The translations under genes and the position numbers were made by a program. Positions 25,658 to 34,448 of a stretch of DNA of 64,000 nt are shown here, piece by piece. Within the stretch, counting starts at the first letter, position 1; the number at the start of each line of letters is the position of its first letter. This stretch comes from Marinobacter sp. HL-58 (GTDB taxonomy: Bacteria > Pseudomonadota > Gammaproteobacteria > Pseudomonadales > Oleiphilaceae). The notes under the pieces are model-generated. The model made no database searches. It worked only from the letters and a program-made list of their open reading frames with translations, and was not told the origin of the DNA. The stretch covers positions 1-64,000 of the forward strand of contig NZ_LIHP01000002.1 of NCBI RefSeq assembly GCF_001314605.1, read 5' to 3'.

Positions 25658-26518
25658 ATGAGACAGGATGCTTGTTGGTATGCTGTCCCTCTCACCATCT
25701 GCCTGGGTATTTCACCTGTTGCCCTGGCAGAGCTGGAGCCTATTTCCGAAAAGGAAATGAGCCAGGTGCAAGGGCAGGCAATGATGTCGGTAGATCATGT
25801 GGACGGAACCAACCATAGGTTTACCCGTGTAACACTGGGCATAGACGCCGAAACCCGGCTGAATGCCGACGGTGTGATATTGGGCGGGGACGACACCGGC
25901 GCCGATATCGATATTACGAATTTTGCGCTCGGCCATTACGTGCGGGACGACACCCGGGTTCAGATTGACGGCAACACCTACAACGAAGACGAGGTGGTGC
26001 CCTTCGTGGGTATTGAGCCCTATCTGGAACTTGCTGAGCGGGAAGACAAGCTTTCCGGTTTCCGGTTCGGCTTTAACCAGGCGCGGGGAACGCTCTCGGG
26101 TGAGATGAACAGCTTCAGCGGTAACCTGGACCTGAAGGTTGACGACGGAGACGGCAATATCGTTGACGCCGGTCTTTTCAACGATGACGGAGATCCCACC
26201 AATCACCGCGCCACCAGGATTGGCCTGGCTGGTGAGGACGGTACCTGCAGCAAATGCGTGTCGCTGACCAATCTTCTGTCCATGGATATTGGCGTGGACG
26301 AAGGGGACGACGCTGTCGGCTTCACCAAGGACCTGTTCCTGGCATTCCAGCGCGAGTCGGTAGACTGGCAGGACCTGGATGGTTCCAACGTAATCCAGGG
26401 GCCGGAGGGGGCATTCCTGAATCTGCCTACCAGCATGACCCTGAAGATGCAGACATTGCAGGACGGGGTGCCGCGAGAGCGGACGCATTATGTGGATCGC
26501 GGTACCGGGATGTTTTGA
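25658..26518 (+). CDS. Secreted protein of unknown function with N-terminal (M)SQVQGQA motif
   Basis: The 286-residue product has a signal peptide (to about ALA at 25: VPLTICLGISPVALA). Directly after it comes LEPISEKEMSQVQGQAMMSVDHV, resembling the ELxxVxGQ start seen in a set of secreted pseudomonad/Marinobacter proteins of unknown role. The rest is rich in Asp, Gly and beta-strand text (GADIDITNFALGHYVRDD, GNLDLKVDDGDGNIVDAG). A CSKC pair could form a disulfide. It is monocistronic between divergent signalling genes and sbcB. I cannot assign a function. Confidence 0.75.
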   Translation: MRQDACWYAVPLTICLGISPVALAELEPISEKEMSQVQGQAMMSVDHVDGTNHRFTRVTLGIDAETRLNADGVILGGDDTGADIDITNFALGHYVRDDTRVQIDGNTYNEDEVVPFVGIEPYLELAEREDKLSGFRFGFNQARGTLSGEMNSFSGNLDLKVDDGDGNIVDAGLFNDDGDPTNHRATRIGLAGEDGTCSKCVSLTNLLSMDIGVDEGDDAVGFTKDLFLAFQRESVDWQDLDGSNVIQGPEGAFLNLPTSMTLKMQTLQDGVPRERTHYVDRGTGMF

Positions 26519-26569
26519 TTACACTACCCTGCATTCGGTCCACGTTAACCCAATGCAGGAGTCCCTTTG

Positions 26570-28015
26570 GTGATCCGTTCTTTCTACTGGCATGATTACG
26601 AAACCTTCGGTGTCGACCCCATTCACGATCGCCCCTCCCAGTTTGCCGGTGTACGTACCGACACGGATCTGAACATCATCGAAGATCCGCTGGTTATCTA
26701 CTGTGCGCCAGCGGATGATTACCTGCCCTCGCCGGAAGCCTGCCTGATTACCGGTATCACGCCCCAGAAAGCACTGGAGGACGGGTACCCCGAGGCGGAG
26801 TTTATCGCGCAGATCAACGAAGCCTTCAGCCAGCCCGGCACCTGTGCCGTGGGCTACAACAGCCTGCGCTTCGACGACGAAGTGACCCGCCACACCCTCT
26901 ACCGCAACCTGCGCGACCCCTACGCCCGGGAATGGCAGAACGGAAACTCCCGCTGGGACATCATCGACATGGTGCGGCTGACCTACGCCCTGCGGCCGGA
27001 GGGCATCAACTGGCCGAAGAAGGAAGACGGCAGCCCCAGCTTCAAACTGGAAGAGCTTACCGTCGCCAACGGCATTGCCCATGAAGCGGCCCACGATGCC
27101 ATGTCGGATGTGGAAGCGACGATTGCCGTGGCAAAGCTGATCAAGGAAAAGCAGCCCAAACTGTTCGACTTTGTGCTGCAGAACAAGGACAAGCACTCCG
27201 CCCGTGCCATGCTGGATACCGCCAGTATGAAGCCGGTGTTCCACATCTCCGCCAAGTACCCGGCCACCCGTGGCTGCTGTGCCATGGTAGCACCGGTGGC
27301 GGAGCACCCCACCAACAAGAACCTGGTGATTGTTTACGACCTGCGTGAAGACCCCAGCGAGCTGATCCACGCCACCGCTGACCAGATTCGTGAGCGGGTG
27401 TTCACTTCCCAGGCGGAACTGGGGGAGGGCGTGAGCCGGTTTCCCCTGAAGGGTGTGCAGCTTAACAAATGCCCGGTACTGGCCCCGGCCACCATGCTCA
27501 AATCCCTGTCTGGAGACCGGCTGGCGGAGCTGGAACTGGACGGAGACAAGTTACGTGAGCACCTGGCCATCCTCCGCAAAGCCCCGGACCTGCCGGCCCG
27601 CATTGCCCAGGCCTTCGACCATCCCCACGAGAGTGACCTGACGGACCCGGACGAGCAGCTCTATGCCGGTGGTTTTATCGGCAAAACCGACCGGGAAAAA
27701 CTGAACTGGCTGTTGCAGCAGCCGGTGGAAACGCTGGGAGAGCAGGAGGTGCGGTTCGAAGATGGCCGGCTGGACGAATTGCTTTTCCGCTACCGGGCCA
27801 GGAATTATCCCAACACGCTGATTGGCGAAGAAATGGAGCGCTGGGAAGAGTTTCGCAGCCAGCGCCTGATGAACCCGAAAAAGGGCTGGCGGTCGCTCGA
27901 GGCCTTTGCGAATGAGCTACAGCGGCTTGCAGCAGACCCGGAACTGACGCCGGAGAAGCGGCATGTTCTGGAGGAGCTGCATTTGTATGGGGAATCTTTG
28001 ATTCCGTACGTTTAG
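26570..28015 (+). CDS. sbcB: Exodeoxyribonuclease I
   Basis: The 481-residue product matches ExoI in length and layout. A DEDDh exonuclease domain carries FYWHDYETFG, GYNSLRFDDEVTRHTLYRN and AHDAMSDVEATIA, followed by the SH3-like and C-terminal helical domains (DLPARIAQAF, LYAGGFIG, RYRARNYPNTL). It degrades single-stranded DNA 3' to 5' in recombination and repair. GTG 26570 is preferred, about 8 nt after CAGGAG; an in-frame TTG is adjacent. The gene is followed by repeats. Confidence 0.95.
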   Translation: MIRSFYWHDYETFGVDPIHDRPSQFAGVRTDTDLNIIEDPLVIYCAPADDYLPSPEACLITGITPQKALEDGYPEAEFIAQINEAFSQPGTCAVGYNSLRFDDEVTRHTLYRNLRDPYAREWQNGNSRWDIIDMVRLTYALRPEGINWPKKEDGSPSFKLEELTVANGIAHEAAHDAMSDVEATIAVAKLIKEKQPKLFDFVLQNKDKHSARAMLDTASMKPVFHISAKYPATRGCCAMVAPVAEHPTNKNLVIVYDLREDPSELIHATADQIRERVFTSQAELGEGVSRFPLKGVQLNKCPVLAPATMLKSLSGDRLAELELDGDKLREHLAILRKAPDLPARIAQAFDHPHESDLTDPDEQLYAGGFIGKTDREKLNWLLQQPVETLGEQEVRFEDGRLDELLFRYRARNYPNTLIGEEMERWEEFRSQRLMNPKKGWRSLEAFANELQRLAADPELTPEKRHVLEELHLYGESLIPYV

Positions 28016-28029
28016 CCTTGCCGGGGTTT

Positions 28030-28055
28030 GTCGGATTACGCTTCGCTAATCCGAC
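28030..28055. repeat. REP unit (short form)
   Basis: GTCGGATTACGC then TTCGCTAATCCGAC, a compact palindrome 14 bases after the sbcB stop. It may also act as a 3' end hairpin. Confidence 0.85.
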
Positions 28056-28085
28056 ACCCATAACAATGGGGGCTAACCCTAACAA

Positions 28086-28140
28086 TGGGGTCAGACCCCA
28101 AGACATTTCAAGGTGCCAAATGTCCGGGGGTCTGACCCCA
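28086..28140. repeat. GGGGTCAGACCCC hairpin (T), copy 1
   Basis: The arms TGGGGTCAGACCCC and GGGGTCTGACCCCA extend inward with GACATTT/AAATGTC around a short loop, with two mismatches. It lies between the convergent sbcB and TPR protein genes, so a bidirectional terminator role is possible. Confidence 0.85.
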
Positions 28141-28141
28141 A

Positions 28142-30139
28142 TCACCGCCGCCGCTGAAAATAAACGCTCAGCCCTTGCCCCATCAAACTCTGTACTTCAC
28201 TCCCCAGTGCCTCCGCCTGAATCTGCTTCTGAACGGGCTTTGTCCCAAGGCTGTGGCCATCCGTATCCCGCGCTTTGACCAGTTTCCATTCCACTTCATT
28301 GCTCACCAGTGCCATCAGTTCTTTCAACTGGCCGGAATCCTGCGGGCAGAACCAGCGGTCCCGGCAGCCCCCAAGGCTGAAGAAGTCTGTTTCTGACACC
28401 AGAGAATGCCACTTCGGGTCGTCCCGGTTGGTCAGCGCCATTTTGCGAAGCTGGCGCAGGGTGGTGCGGGTGGGTTTGAGGTTGTGTTGTGCAATCAGGC
28501 GGCGGATCTGCTGGTCGCCGTCGGTCTGTTCATTGACGGCGGTGTGCATGTGCACCACGGCGCCGTTGCCGGTGGCGGAGCTGACCAGGGCCGCGAGAGA
28601 CACGTTGGTCATTTTTGCCGAGGGCAGGCGGCCGATTTCGATCCAGTGAACCTTGTGGTCATCCGCCACAAACCGCTGGGCGATGGACCAGGGCCAGAAG
28701 ACGATGTTGCTGATGCCCATTTCGCCGGCCAGGCGGGTTGCCTTGGCGATATTGGCCAGGGACTCGTCCACGGCGATGACTTCCACGTCTTTCAGGTAGT
28801 GGGCCAGTTCCATGGCACGTTGGCCGGACTGGGTACCGCATACCATGATGCGCAGGGTGTCGGGGAGCAGCCCGGTGTCCATGCCCAGTTCCGTGGCCAT
28901 CATGTTTTTGAGGCTGGTTTCGGAATGATAGGCAAGTTTTGACCAGCTGGGCCAGGCCTGGGGTACGTCGGTCTTATCCAGACAAAGCTCTTCGGCTTTT
29001 TCGTCAAAATTCTGTTTGATGGCTTCTTCGGTGGCGTGATTGTAGTAGCTGGCAGCCATGACCGGCTGCAGGGCTACGGGCCAATCCACCAGGTTCCAGC
29101 GGCCAAGTTGCACGGCGAATTGCTGGTGGAACATAGCGCCGTACAAGGCGCTGATGATCAGCGAGCCAATCATGCCGTCCTGTTCTTCGCCCATGGCCAG
29201 TTGTGCGCAGATGCTGTCGTTGATGGCGGAGACCAGGCGTTCCTCGTCGTCTTCGGCTGTCAGGGCGTAGCCGGTGCGGTCTGCGTACACGGCCAGCGCC
29301 AGGGCCAGTGGCTGGAGTTCGTCCCGCAGTTCCACGGTTTGTGCCACTTCGGAAATGATGGCGCGGCGCAGCAGGGTGACCAGTTCTTCCACCGCCGGGT
29401 CTGGCATCAGGGTTTTCTCCAGTGCCAGGATCAGCAGTTCGTCCTCGCTGGCCGCGTCCAGGGCAACCTGTGCGTTGGGGTCATCCAGGTCGTACTGCTG
29501 GCGGATGATGGCTGCCACGAAGCGGCCGATTTCCTGGTGCGGCAGGCCGTTGTGGCGCAGGAGCAGGATAGCGTCCCGGGCCAGTCTGGTATCCGCCTTC
29601 TTGACGTCCAGGTGTTCGGCACAGGTGAGCATACCGCTGTAGATGGAAGGCCATTCCAGGCCGGTTTCCAGCAGTTTGCGGTAATGCAGGTAGGCCACAT
29701 CGAACTGGCCCTGCAGGCGCTTGGCATGGGCTACTCCGCAGAAAGCGGCGGCGGATTGCCGGTCCATCTCCAAGGCCTGGATGAAATACTGCTCCGCCAG
29801 GGCGGGGCGCTCTGATTTCATGGCCCAGTAGCCCAGGTTGGTGTATTGCTGCGGCTGTGTTGGATCCTGGCTGAGGCTGTCGGTGAACAGGGTGTGTGCC
29901 TTCTCTAGCGCCCCGTCGTCCATCTCCAAGCGGCCCAGCAGGCCCAGTGCCCCTGCATTGCCCGGCTCCTGTGCCAGAATCTTGTTCAGGTAGCCACGGC
30001 ATTCGTACCTCGCTTTGACCCGCTGAACCAGTGACACCGGGGTGTTGGACTCGCTATAGGCCAGGTTCGCCTGCAGCAGAAGCCGTGCGATGTGAGCCTT
30101 TTGTGCGTCGGTGGCGTGAACGTTGTGCTGTGCTTGCAT
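28142..30139 (-). CDS. TPR protein with methyltransferase-like domain, possible flagellin-locus modification protein
   Basis: About 665 residues. The N-terminal ~200 residues are tetratricopeptide repeats (GALGLLGRLEMDDGALEKAHTLF, TNLGYWAMKSERPALAEQYF). The middle is helical. A C-terminal Rossmann-like stretch (about 440-500) reads LRIMVCGTQSGQRAMELAHYL then VEVIAVDESLANIAKATRLA, the shape of a SAM-binding motif I/II. I chose ATG 30139 because AGGTG lies 7 nt upstream; ATG 30151 is in frame but has no such site. It is downstream of a flagellin gene on the same strand, separated by a terminator and repeats. Flagellin methylation or glycosylation is a guess from position. Confidence 0.7.
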   Translation of the reverse strand: MQAQHNVHATDAQKAHIARLLLQANLAYSESNTPVSLVQRVKARYECRGYLNKILAQEPGNAGALGLLGRLEMDDGALEKAHTLFTDSLSQDPTQPQQYTNLGYWAMKSERPALAEQYFIQALEMDRQSAAAFCGVAHAKRLQGQFDVAYLHYRKLLETGLEWPSIYSGMLTCAEHLDVKKADTRLARDAILLLRHNGLPHQEIGRFVAAIIRQQYDLDDPNAQVALDAASEDELLILALEKTLMPDPAVEELVTLLRRAIISEVAQTVELRDELQPLALALAVYADRTGYALTAEDDEERLVSAINDSICAQLAMGEEQDGMIGSLIISALYGAMFHQQFAVQLGRWNLVDWPVALQPVMAASYYNHATEEAIKQNFDEKAEELCLDKTDVPQAWPSWSKLAYHSETSLKNMMATELGMDTGLLPDTLRIMVCGTQSGQRAMELAHYLKDVEVIAVDESLANIAKATRLAGEMGISNIVFWPWSIAQRFVADDHKVHWIEIGRLPSAKMTNVSLAALVSSATGNGAVVHMHTAVNEQTDGDQQIRRLIAQHNLKPTRTTLRQLRKMALTNRDDPKWHSLVSETDFFSLGGCRDRWFCPQDSGQLKELMALVSNEVEWKLVKARDTDGHSLGTKPVQKQIQAEALGSEVQSLMGQGLSVYFQRRR

Positions 30140-30243
30140 GGGACACCTCATAAAACCAGCCGCGGCAACCTGAGCGGCAATGGTCTGCAGTTTTTTGACG
30201 TTTTGCAGTGCTTTGTAGGTGACGAAGCGAAAGCCGTGCCAAT

Positions 30244-30275
30244 GTAGGTTGGATTAGCCAAAGGCGTAATCCAAC
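30244..30275. repeat. REP unit (variant with paired changes)
   Basis: GTAGGTTGGATTAG...CGTAATCCAAC: the usual G-C pair is replaced by T-A on both arms, so pairing is kept. Confidence 0.85.
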
Positions 30276-30303
30276 ACCAGGTAGCCTTATGGCTCTGTGG
30301 GCC

Positions 30304-30359
30304 TGGGGTCAGACCCCAGTGCATTTGGTGGGGCGAAATGTCTTGGGGTCTGACCCCAA
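30304..30359. repeat. GGGGTCAGACCCC hairpin (T), copy 2
   Basis: The same outer arms as copy 1 (TGGGGTCAGACCCC and GGGGTCTGACCCCA), with an inner CATTT/AAATG pairing that has a few mismatches. Confidence 0.85.
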
Positions 30360-30364
30360 AAGAA

Positions 30365-30391
30365 AACAGCCGGGTTTTGAGCCCGGCTGTT
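30365..30391 (-). terminator. Rho-independent terminator of the minus-strand flagellin gene
   Basis: AACAGCCGGG/CCCGGCTGTT stem with a TTTTGAG loop. On the minus strand it is followed by TTCTTTTG, 26 nt after the flagellin stop. Confidence 0.8.
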
Positions 30392-30416
30392 CTGGTTACT
30401 TGACGGATGTTGGCGA

Positions 30417-31973
30417 TTAGCCCTGCAGTAGCTGCAGCACCTGCTGCGGCCGTGCGTTGGCCTGGGAGAGGACCGACAGGCCAGCCTGCTGCAGCACCTG
30501 GGTGCGGGCCAGCTCGGCGGTTTCCGCCGCGAAGTCGGCATCGCGGATTCGGCTGTTGGAGGCCGAGAGGTTTTCGGAGGTGGTGCTCAGGTTGGCGATG
30601 GTGGATTCGAAGCGGTTCTGGACCGCACCGAGTTCGGCGCGGAAGCCGTTGATTTTGTCGAAGGCGTAGTCGACGGCGACGAGGGCTTGTTCGGCGCCTT
30701 CGCGGGTGTCTATAGCGAGGTCGTTAACGGACACCGTGTTGTCTTCCAGGGTCGCATCAATAACACCCGTCTGGATACGCTCATCCCCCGCTTCATCCAG
30801 CAGGCCGGAGCTGTTTATCTCAACAGTGTAAGCCTCACCAAACTGAGAGGAGAAGATGATTTCGTCGTTCTCCGAATTCAGGTTGGCTCGAATACCGGTG
30901 TCCACAGAGCGGGCGTTGACCTGTGCGACGATGTCGTTGAGGGAGCTGGCATCTTCAACCGTAATTTCGGTGCCGTTGATGTCTACGTCGAAGGTAGCAC
31001 GGTCGCCGTTTTCGAAACGTTCAGCCAGGGAGATTTCTTCACTCGCGGCTGTTACTGCAAGACCATTCTGAGTGAAGTCGTCTGTGCCGTCATCTAGAGC
31101 AATATCGATACTCAGATCTTCATTCCTGGCGTTGGAGAAAACCAACGACCCTGTTTCGGGGTCGCCACTAACTGTTATATCTGTTGCGTACTGATTATCA
31201 GCATCCAGTTCAGCCTGCAGCTTCTCTTGTACATTTGCGGCTAGTTCTTCAATTGAGGAATAGGAACCATTATCAATCGTCAACTCAACTGCGTCAGTTT
31301 CAGTGCCTACATCAAGAGTGATCGTGTTAGTGTTTGCGAGCGTGATAGGGAAGTCACCGAGGCCGCCATCAGCTACTGCCGCTGAAATCGAGTTACTGTT
31401 TTGATTGACAGGCTCATACCCTGCAACTTGATCGGACAGCCCGCCTGTCTCAGAAATTACAGCACCTATATTTTGCCCTCGGGAATCCAGACCACTAACG
31501 CCAATCGTCTCACCCGAGTTAGCGCCTACCTGAAACGTCTGCTCTCCAAACGTACCATCCAGAATCTTCAGTCCATTAAAGCTGGTCTGGCTTGCGACCC
31601 TGTTGATCTCCGCAATCCGCTGTTGTACTTCCTGATTCAGGGCCTGCCTGTCAGACGTGCTGTTCGTGGCGTTGGCTGATTGCACTGCCAGCTCGCGAAT
31701 CCGCTGAAGGTTGTTGGTGACCTCATCCAACGCGCCTTCGGCTGTTTGAGCCAGTGAGATGCCGTCGTTGGCATTGCGTTGAGCCATATTCAGACCACTG
31801 ATCTGCGCCTGAAATCGAGTAGAGATGGCCAGGCCCGCGGCATCATCTTTTGCAGAGTTGATCCGCAGACCAGAAGACAATCTTTCCAATGCGGTGTTGG
31901 CGTCGCCCTGTGAGGTATTCAGGTTCCGCTGAGCATTCAGCGACGCAATGTTTGTGTTGATGACCTGAGGCAT
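30417..31973 (-). CDS. fliC: Flagellin (518 aa)
   Basis: Both terminal filament domains are intact: the N-terminal MPQVINTNIASLNAQRNLN and ERLSSGLRINSAKDDAAGLAI, and the C-terminal ALVAVDYAFDKINGFRAELGAVQNR with LARTQVLQQAGLSVLSQANA. The central variable region (about 180-400) is acidic and Thr/Ser rich, as in surface-exposed D2/D3 domains. It is exported by the flagellar type III apparatus and forms the filament. It lies head to head with a second flagellin. The leader holds a sigma54-type promoter, unlike the sigma28 promoter of its partner. Confidence 0.96.
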   Translation of the reverse strand: MPQVINTNIASLNAQRNLNTSQGDANTALERLSSGLRINSAKDDAAGLAISTRFQAQISGLNMAQRNANDGISLAQTAEGALDEVTNNLQRIRELAVQSANATNSTSDRQALNQEVQQRIAEINRVASQTSFNGLKILDGTFGEQTFQVGANSGETIGVSGLDSRGQNIGAVISETGGLSDQVAGYEPVNQNSNSISAAVADGGLGDFPITLANTNTITLDVGTETDAVELTIDNGSYSSIEELAANVQEKLQAELDADNQYATDITVSGDPETGSLVFSNARNEDLSIDIALDDGTDDFTQNGLAVTAASEEISLAERFENGDRATFDVDINGTEITVEDASSLNDIVAQVNARSVDTGIRANLNSENDEIIFSSQFGEAYTVEINSSGLLDEAGDERIQTGVIDATLEDNTVSVNDLAIDTREGAEQALVAVDYAFDKINGFRAELGAVQNRFESTIANLSTTSENLSASNSRIRDADFAAETAELARTQVLQQAGLSVLSQANARPQQVLQLLQG

Positions 31974-32073
31974 ATCTTTTCTCCCTGCTCAGAGATGCCG
32001 GTAACCCGGTGCCCGATCAATTGGACGCCTTGCCGGCTGTAATTCGTTAAATTGCCGTTTTGCAGGGAGAGAA

Positions 32074-32088
32074 GCGAAGGGTGTGCCA
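32074..32088 (-). promoter_or_regulatory. Candidate sigma54 (-24/-12) promoter of the minus-strand flagellin gene
   Basis: On the minus strand TGGCACACCCTTCGC has the GG-N10-GC spacing of RpoN promoters with a good -24 box and a weaker -12 box. It lies about 100 nt upstream of the ATG. No equally good sigma28 promoter was found in this leader. Confidence 0.5.
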
Positions 32089-32239
32089 GTTCTTAAAAAT
32101 ATGATTTAACAGCTTGAAAATATGGGAATAAGTTTCGCTATTAAGCGTCTGATGAATAGTTTTTGGCATTTTTATGGCGTGAAAACAGGAATAACGTTGC
32201 CGCTTTTACATTCCATTACAAACTTTTGATAATTTTTTC

Positions 32240-32266
32240 TAAAGGAACCAAATCAAGCGCCGTTAA
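32240..32266 (+). promoter_or_regulatory. Candidate sigma28 (FliA) promoter of the plus-strand flagellin gene
   Basis: TAAAGGAA, then 11 bases, then GCCGTTAA, against the FliA pattern TAAAGTTT-N11-GCCGATAA. It lies about 87 nt upstream of the ATG. The 380-nt intergenic region between the flagellins otherwise shows only AT-rich leader sequence and an AAGGAGAAGCA ribosome site. Confidence 0.75.
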
Positions 32267-32353
32267 GCATTGCAACAGGGAGGCGCTCCCAAACCAGAAA
32301 CGGGCGCCACACCTTTTCCATGAAATAACGACACCAGTCGAAGGAGAAGCAAT

Positions 32354-33745
32354 ATGGCTCTCGGTATTAACACTAACGTAGCTTCATTGAGCGCACAGAA
32401 TCAGTTGAATAAGTCTCAGCAACAGAACGATTCAGCGCTGGAGCGTCTGTCTTCCGGTCTTCGCATCAACTCCGCAAAGGACGATGCTGCAGGCCTCGCC
32501 ATCTCCACTCGCTTCTCGGCCCAGATCTCGGGCCAGAACGTCGCCCAGCGCAATGCCAACGACGGTATTTCATACGCTCAGACCGCAGAAGGCGCACTCG
32601 GCGAAATCACCAACGCCCTGTCGCGGATTCGTGACCTGGCCGTTCAGTCTGCCAACGATACTAACTCCGCCTCAGATCGTGAAGCTCTGAACCAGGAAAC
32701 CGAGGCGCTGATCAGCGAAGTCAACCGGATTGCTGACTCTACCCAGTTCAATGGCCAGAACATTCTGGACGGTTCTCTGGAAGATCTGCAGTTTCAGGTC
32801 GGTGCGAATGCCGGTCAGACTATTGGAGTGTCCGGCGTTGACACCAGGGGTTCACAGCTCGGCTCAGAAACTTTCTCAATGGAAACTGGAGCCACCCAAG
32901 CAGACATCGTGGCAATGGCTGGGGATGATCTTACTATCAACGGCGTCGCTATTGATGATACCGATGTAACCGACATGGACAGCATGGTCAAGGCGATTAA
33001 TGCTGAGTCCGGTACTACGGGCGTTGAGGCAGTAAAGTCGAACGAAACAGTGGTGACGACGGCAGTCGGCGCCGACTTGGGCGCCGACCGTACTTTGACT
33101 CTCAATGATGTTGAAATTGACATCACAAGTGGCGCGGATGATCAGGCCATTGCAGACCGGATTAACGAATTTTCGACTCAGACAGGTGTCGAAGCGCGTA
33201 TCAATGATGCTGACGAGCTGGAGTTAACGGACTCCACTGGCGGAACAATTAGTATCAAGGTGAGTGATGCTACCGAGCTTACAGGCCTCGATACTTCCGA
33301 AGAAAAATACGATGCTGGCATTGAGCTTCGCACGGACGTTGATGGAACCATAAATGTAAGTAGTACCGATACGGACCTGGTGGAAGCAGTTTTGGGCACT
33401 GGTAACTCTGGAGGTCTGGCTACTGATTCAAATACTTTAACTAATGTCGATATCAGCGACCGCGATGGAGCGTCAAAAGCTATTGGAACTATTGACCAGG
33501 CGCTTGATCAAGTTAACTCGCTTCGCGCAGAGTTGGGTGCGGTGCAAAGTCGCTTCGAGTCCACCATCTCCAACCTGGCGTCCTCAACCGAGAACCTGAG
33601 CGCCGCCAACAGCCGTATCCTGGACGCGGACTTCGCAGCGGAAACCGCGAACCTGTCCAAGTCCCAGGTACTGCAGCAGGCTGGTATCTCTGTACTGGCG
33701 CAGGCGAACGCCCGCCCTCAGCAGGTTCTGTCCCTCCTGCAGTAA
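32354..33745 (+). CDS. Flagellin (463 aa)
   Basis: It begins MALGINTNVASLSAQNQLNKSQ and carries RLSSGLRINSAKDDAAGLAISTRF and the C-terminal AIGTIDQALDQVNSLRAELGAVQSR with LSKSQVLQQAGISVLAQANA. The variable centre (about 170-375) is acidic and shares little with the other flagellin. The AAGGAGAAGC site precedes the ATG. Predicted FliA control puts it in the late flagellar class. Two flagellins of different length and promoter type suggest a heterogeneous filament. Confidence 0.96.
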   Translation: MALGINTNVASLSAQNQLNKSQQQNDSALERLSSGLRINSAKDDAAGLAISTRFSAQISGQNVAQRNANDGISYAQTAEGALGEITNALSRIRDLAVQSANDTNSASDREALNQETEALISEVNRIADSTQFNGQNILDGSLEDLQFQVGANAGQTIGVSGVDTRGSQLGSETFSMETGATQADIVAMAGDDLTINGVAIDDTDVTDMDSMVKAINAESGTTGVEAVKSNETVVTTAVGADLGADRTLTLNDVEIDITSGADDQAIADRINEFSTQTGVEARINDADELELTDSTGGTISIKVSDATELTGLDTSEEKYDAGIELRTDVDGTINVSSTDTDLVEAVLGTGNSGGLATDSNTLTNVDISDRDGASKAIGTIDQALDQVNSLRAELGAVQSRFESTISNLASSTENLSAANSRILDADFAAETANLSKSQVLQQAGISVLAQANARPQQVLSLLQ

Positions 33746-33765
33746 TTGGGGCATAGCGGTACAAG

Positions 33766-33799
33766 CCGGGGCTTGTCTGATAAAGAGAAGCCCCGGTTT
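33766..33799 (+). terminator. Hairpin terminator after the second flagellin gene
   Basis: CCGGGGCTT and AAGCCCCGG pair around a 13-nt loop and are followed by TTTA. It separates the flagellin from flaG and may allow partial read-through. Confidence 0.65.
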
Positions 33800-33828
33800 A
33801 ACGCCGTTTGAGGATAGCGAGGTGAGCT

Positions 33829-34266
33829 ATGAATGACGTTAACCTGAACAGCCCGGACTTGAAGCTGGTTCGCTCCACTGAGCAAGCTCCGGCAAGGGCA
33901 ATGTCGTCATCTCAGGCCGAAGGCAGGAATGCCTCAGCCCAGGTTGCATCTTCAGCCGCTGGCGGGAATGCGGTACCGTCTTCCGAACGGGCTCAGGAGC
34001 CTTCGAAAGCTGAACGGCTTGAAAGGCGAAGTGAGGACCAGAGGGAGCAGCTGGACGACGCAGTATCAAAACTGAACGATTTTGTTCAGACGGTCCAGCG
34101 GGATCTGCAGTTCGAGGTGAATGATGATCTGGGGCAGACGATTGTGAAAGTGGTTGACCAGTCTACCCAGGAAGTCATTCGCCAGATTCCGGATGAGGTT
34201 GCATTGAGGTTGGCAGAAAACTTGCAACAGGATGAACCGCTGACGTTATTCAATATCAAGGTGTAA
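33829..34266 (+). CDS. flaG: FlaG family protein
   Basis: 145 residues. A disordered, Ala/Ser-rich N-terminal ~60 residues precede the FlaG core RSEDQREQLDDAVSKLNDFVQTVQRDLQFEVNDD and VVKVVDQSTQEVIRQIPDEVALRLAENL. FlaG affects filament length in related polar flagellates. The GCGAGGTGAGCT site precedes the ATG. Its position between flagellin and fliD is the usual one. Confidence 0.92.
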   Translation: MNDVNLNSPDLKLVRSTEQAPARAMSSSQAEGRNASAQVASSAAGGNAVPSSERAQEPSKAERLERRSEDQREQLDDAVSKLNDFVQTVQRDLQFEVNDDLGQTIVKVVDQSTQEVIRQIPDEVALRLAENLQQDEPLTLFNIKV

Positions 34267-34379
34267 AGGTTTGCCGCTTTTGGCCTGATACAGATAACGG
34301 GTTTTCAGCACCGCCGCACCCGAGAGGGGCAGGCGGTGTTTCTGTTTACAGAGTGTTACAAATCGGTTGGTTAAAAAGG

Positions 34380-34406
34380 CAAAGTTTTGCCGCCTTTTGC
34401 CGATAA
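34380..34406 (+). promoter_or_regulatory. Sigma28 (FliA) promoter of fliD-fliS
   Basis: CAAAGTTT, 11 bases, then a perfect GCCGATAA. It lies about 40 nt upstream of fliD. This is the best FliA match in the window. Confidence 0.85.
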
Positions 34407-34448
34407 ACTGATCAGTAGCGATTTTCGCCCCCTTGAGGAGGCATGGTT

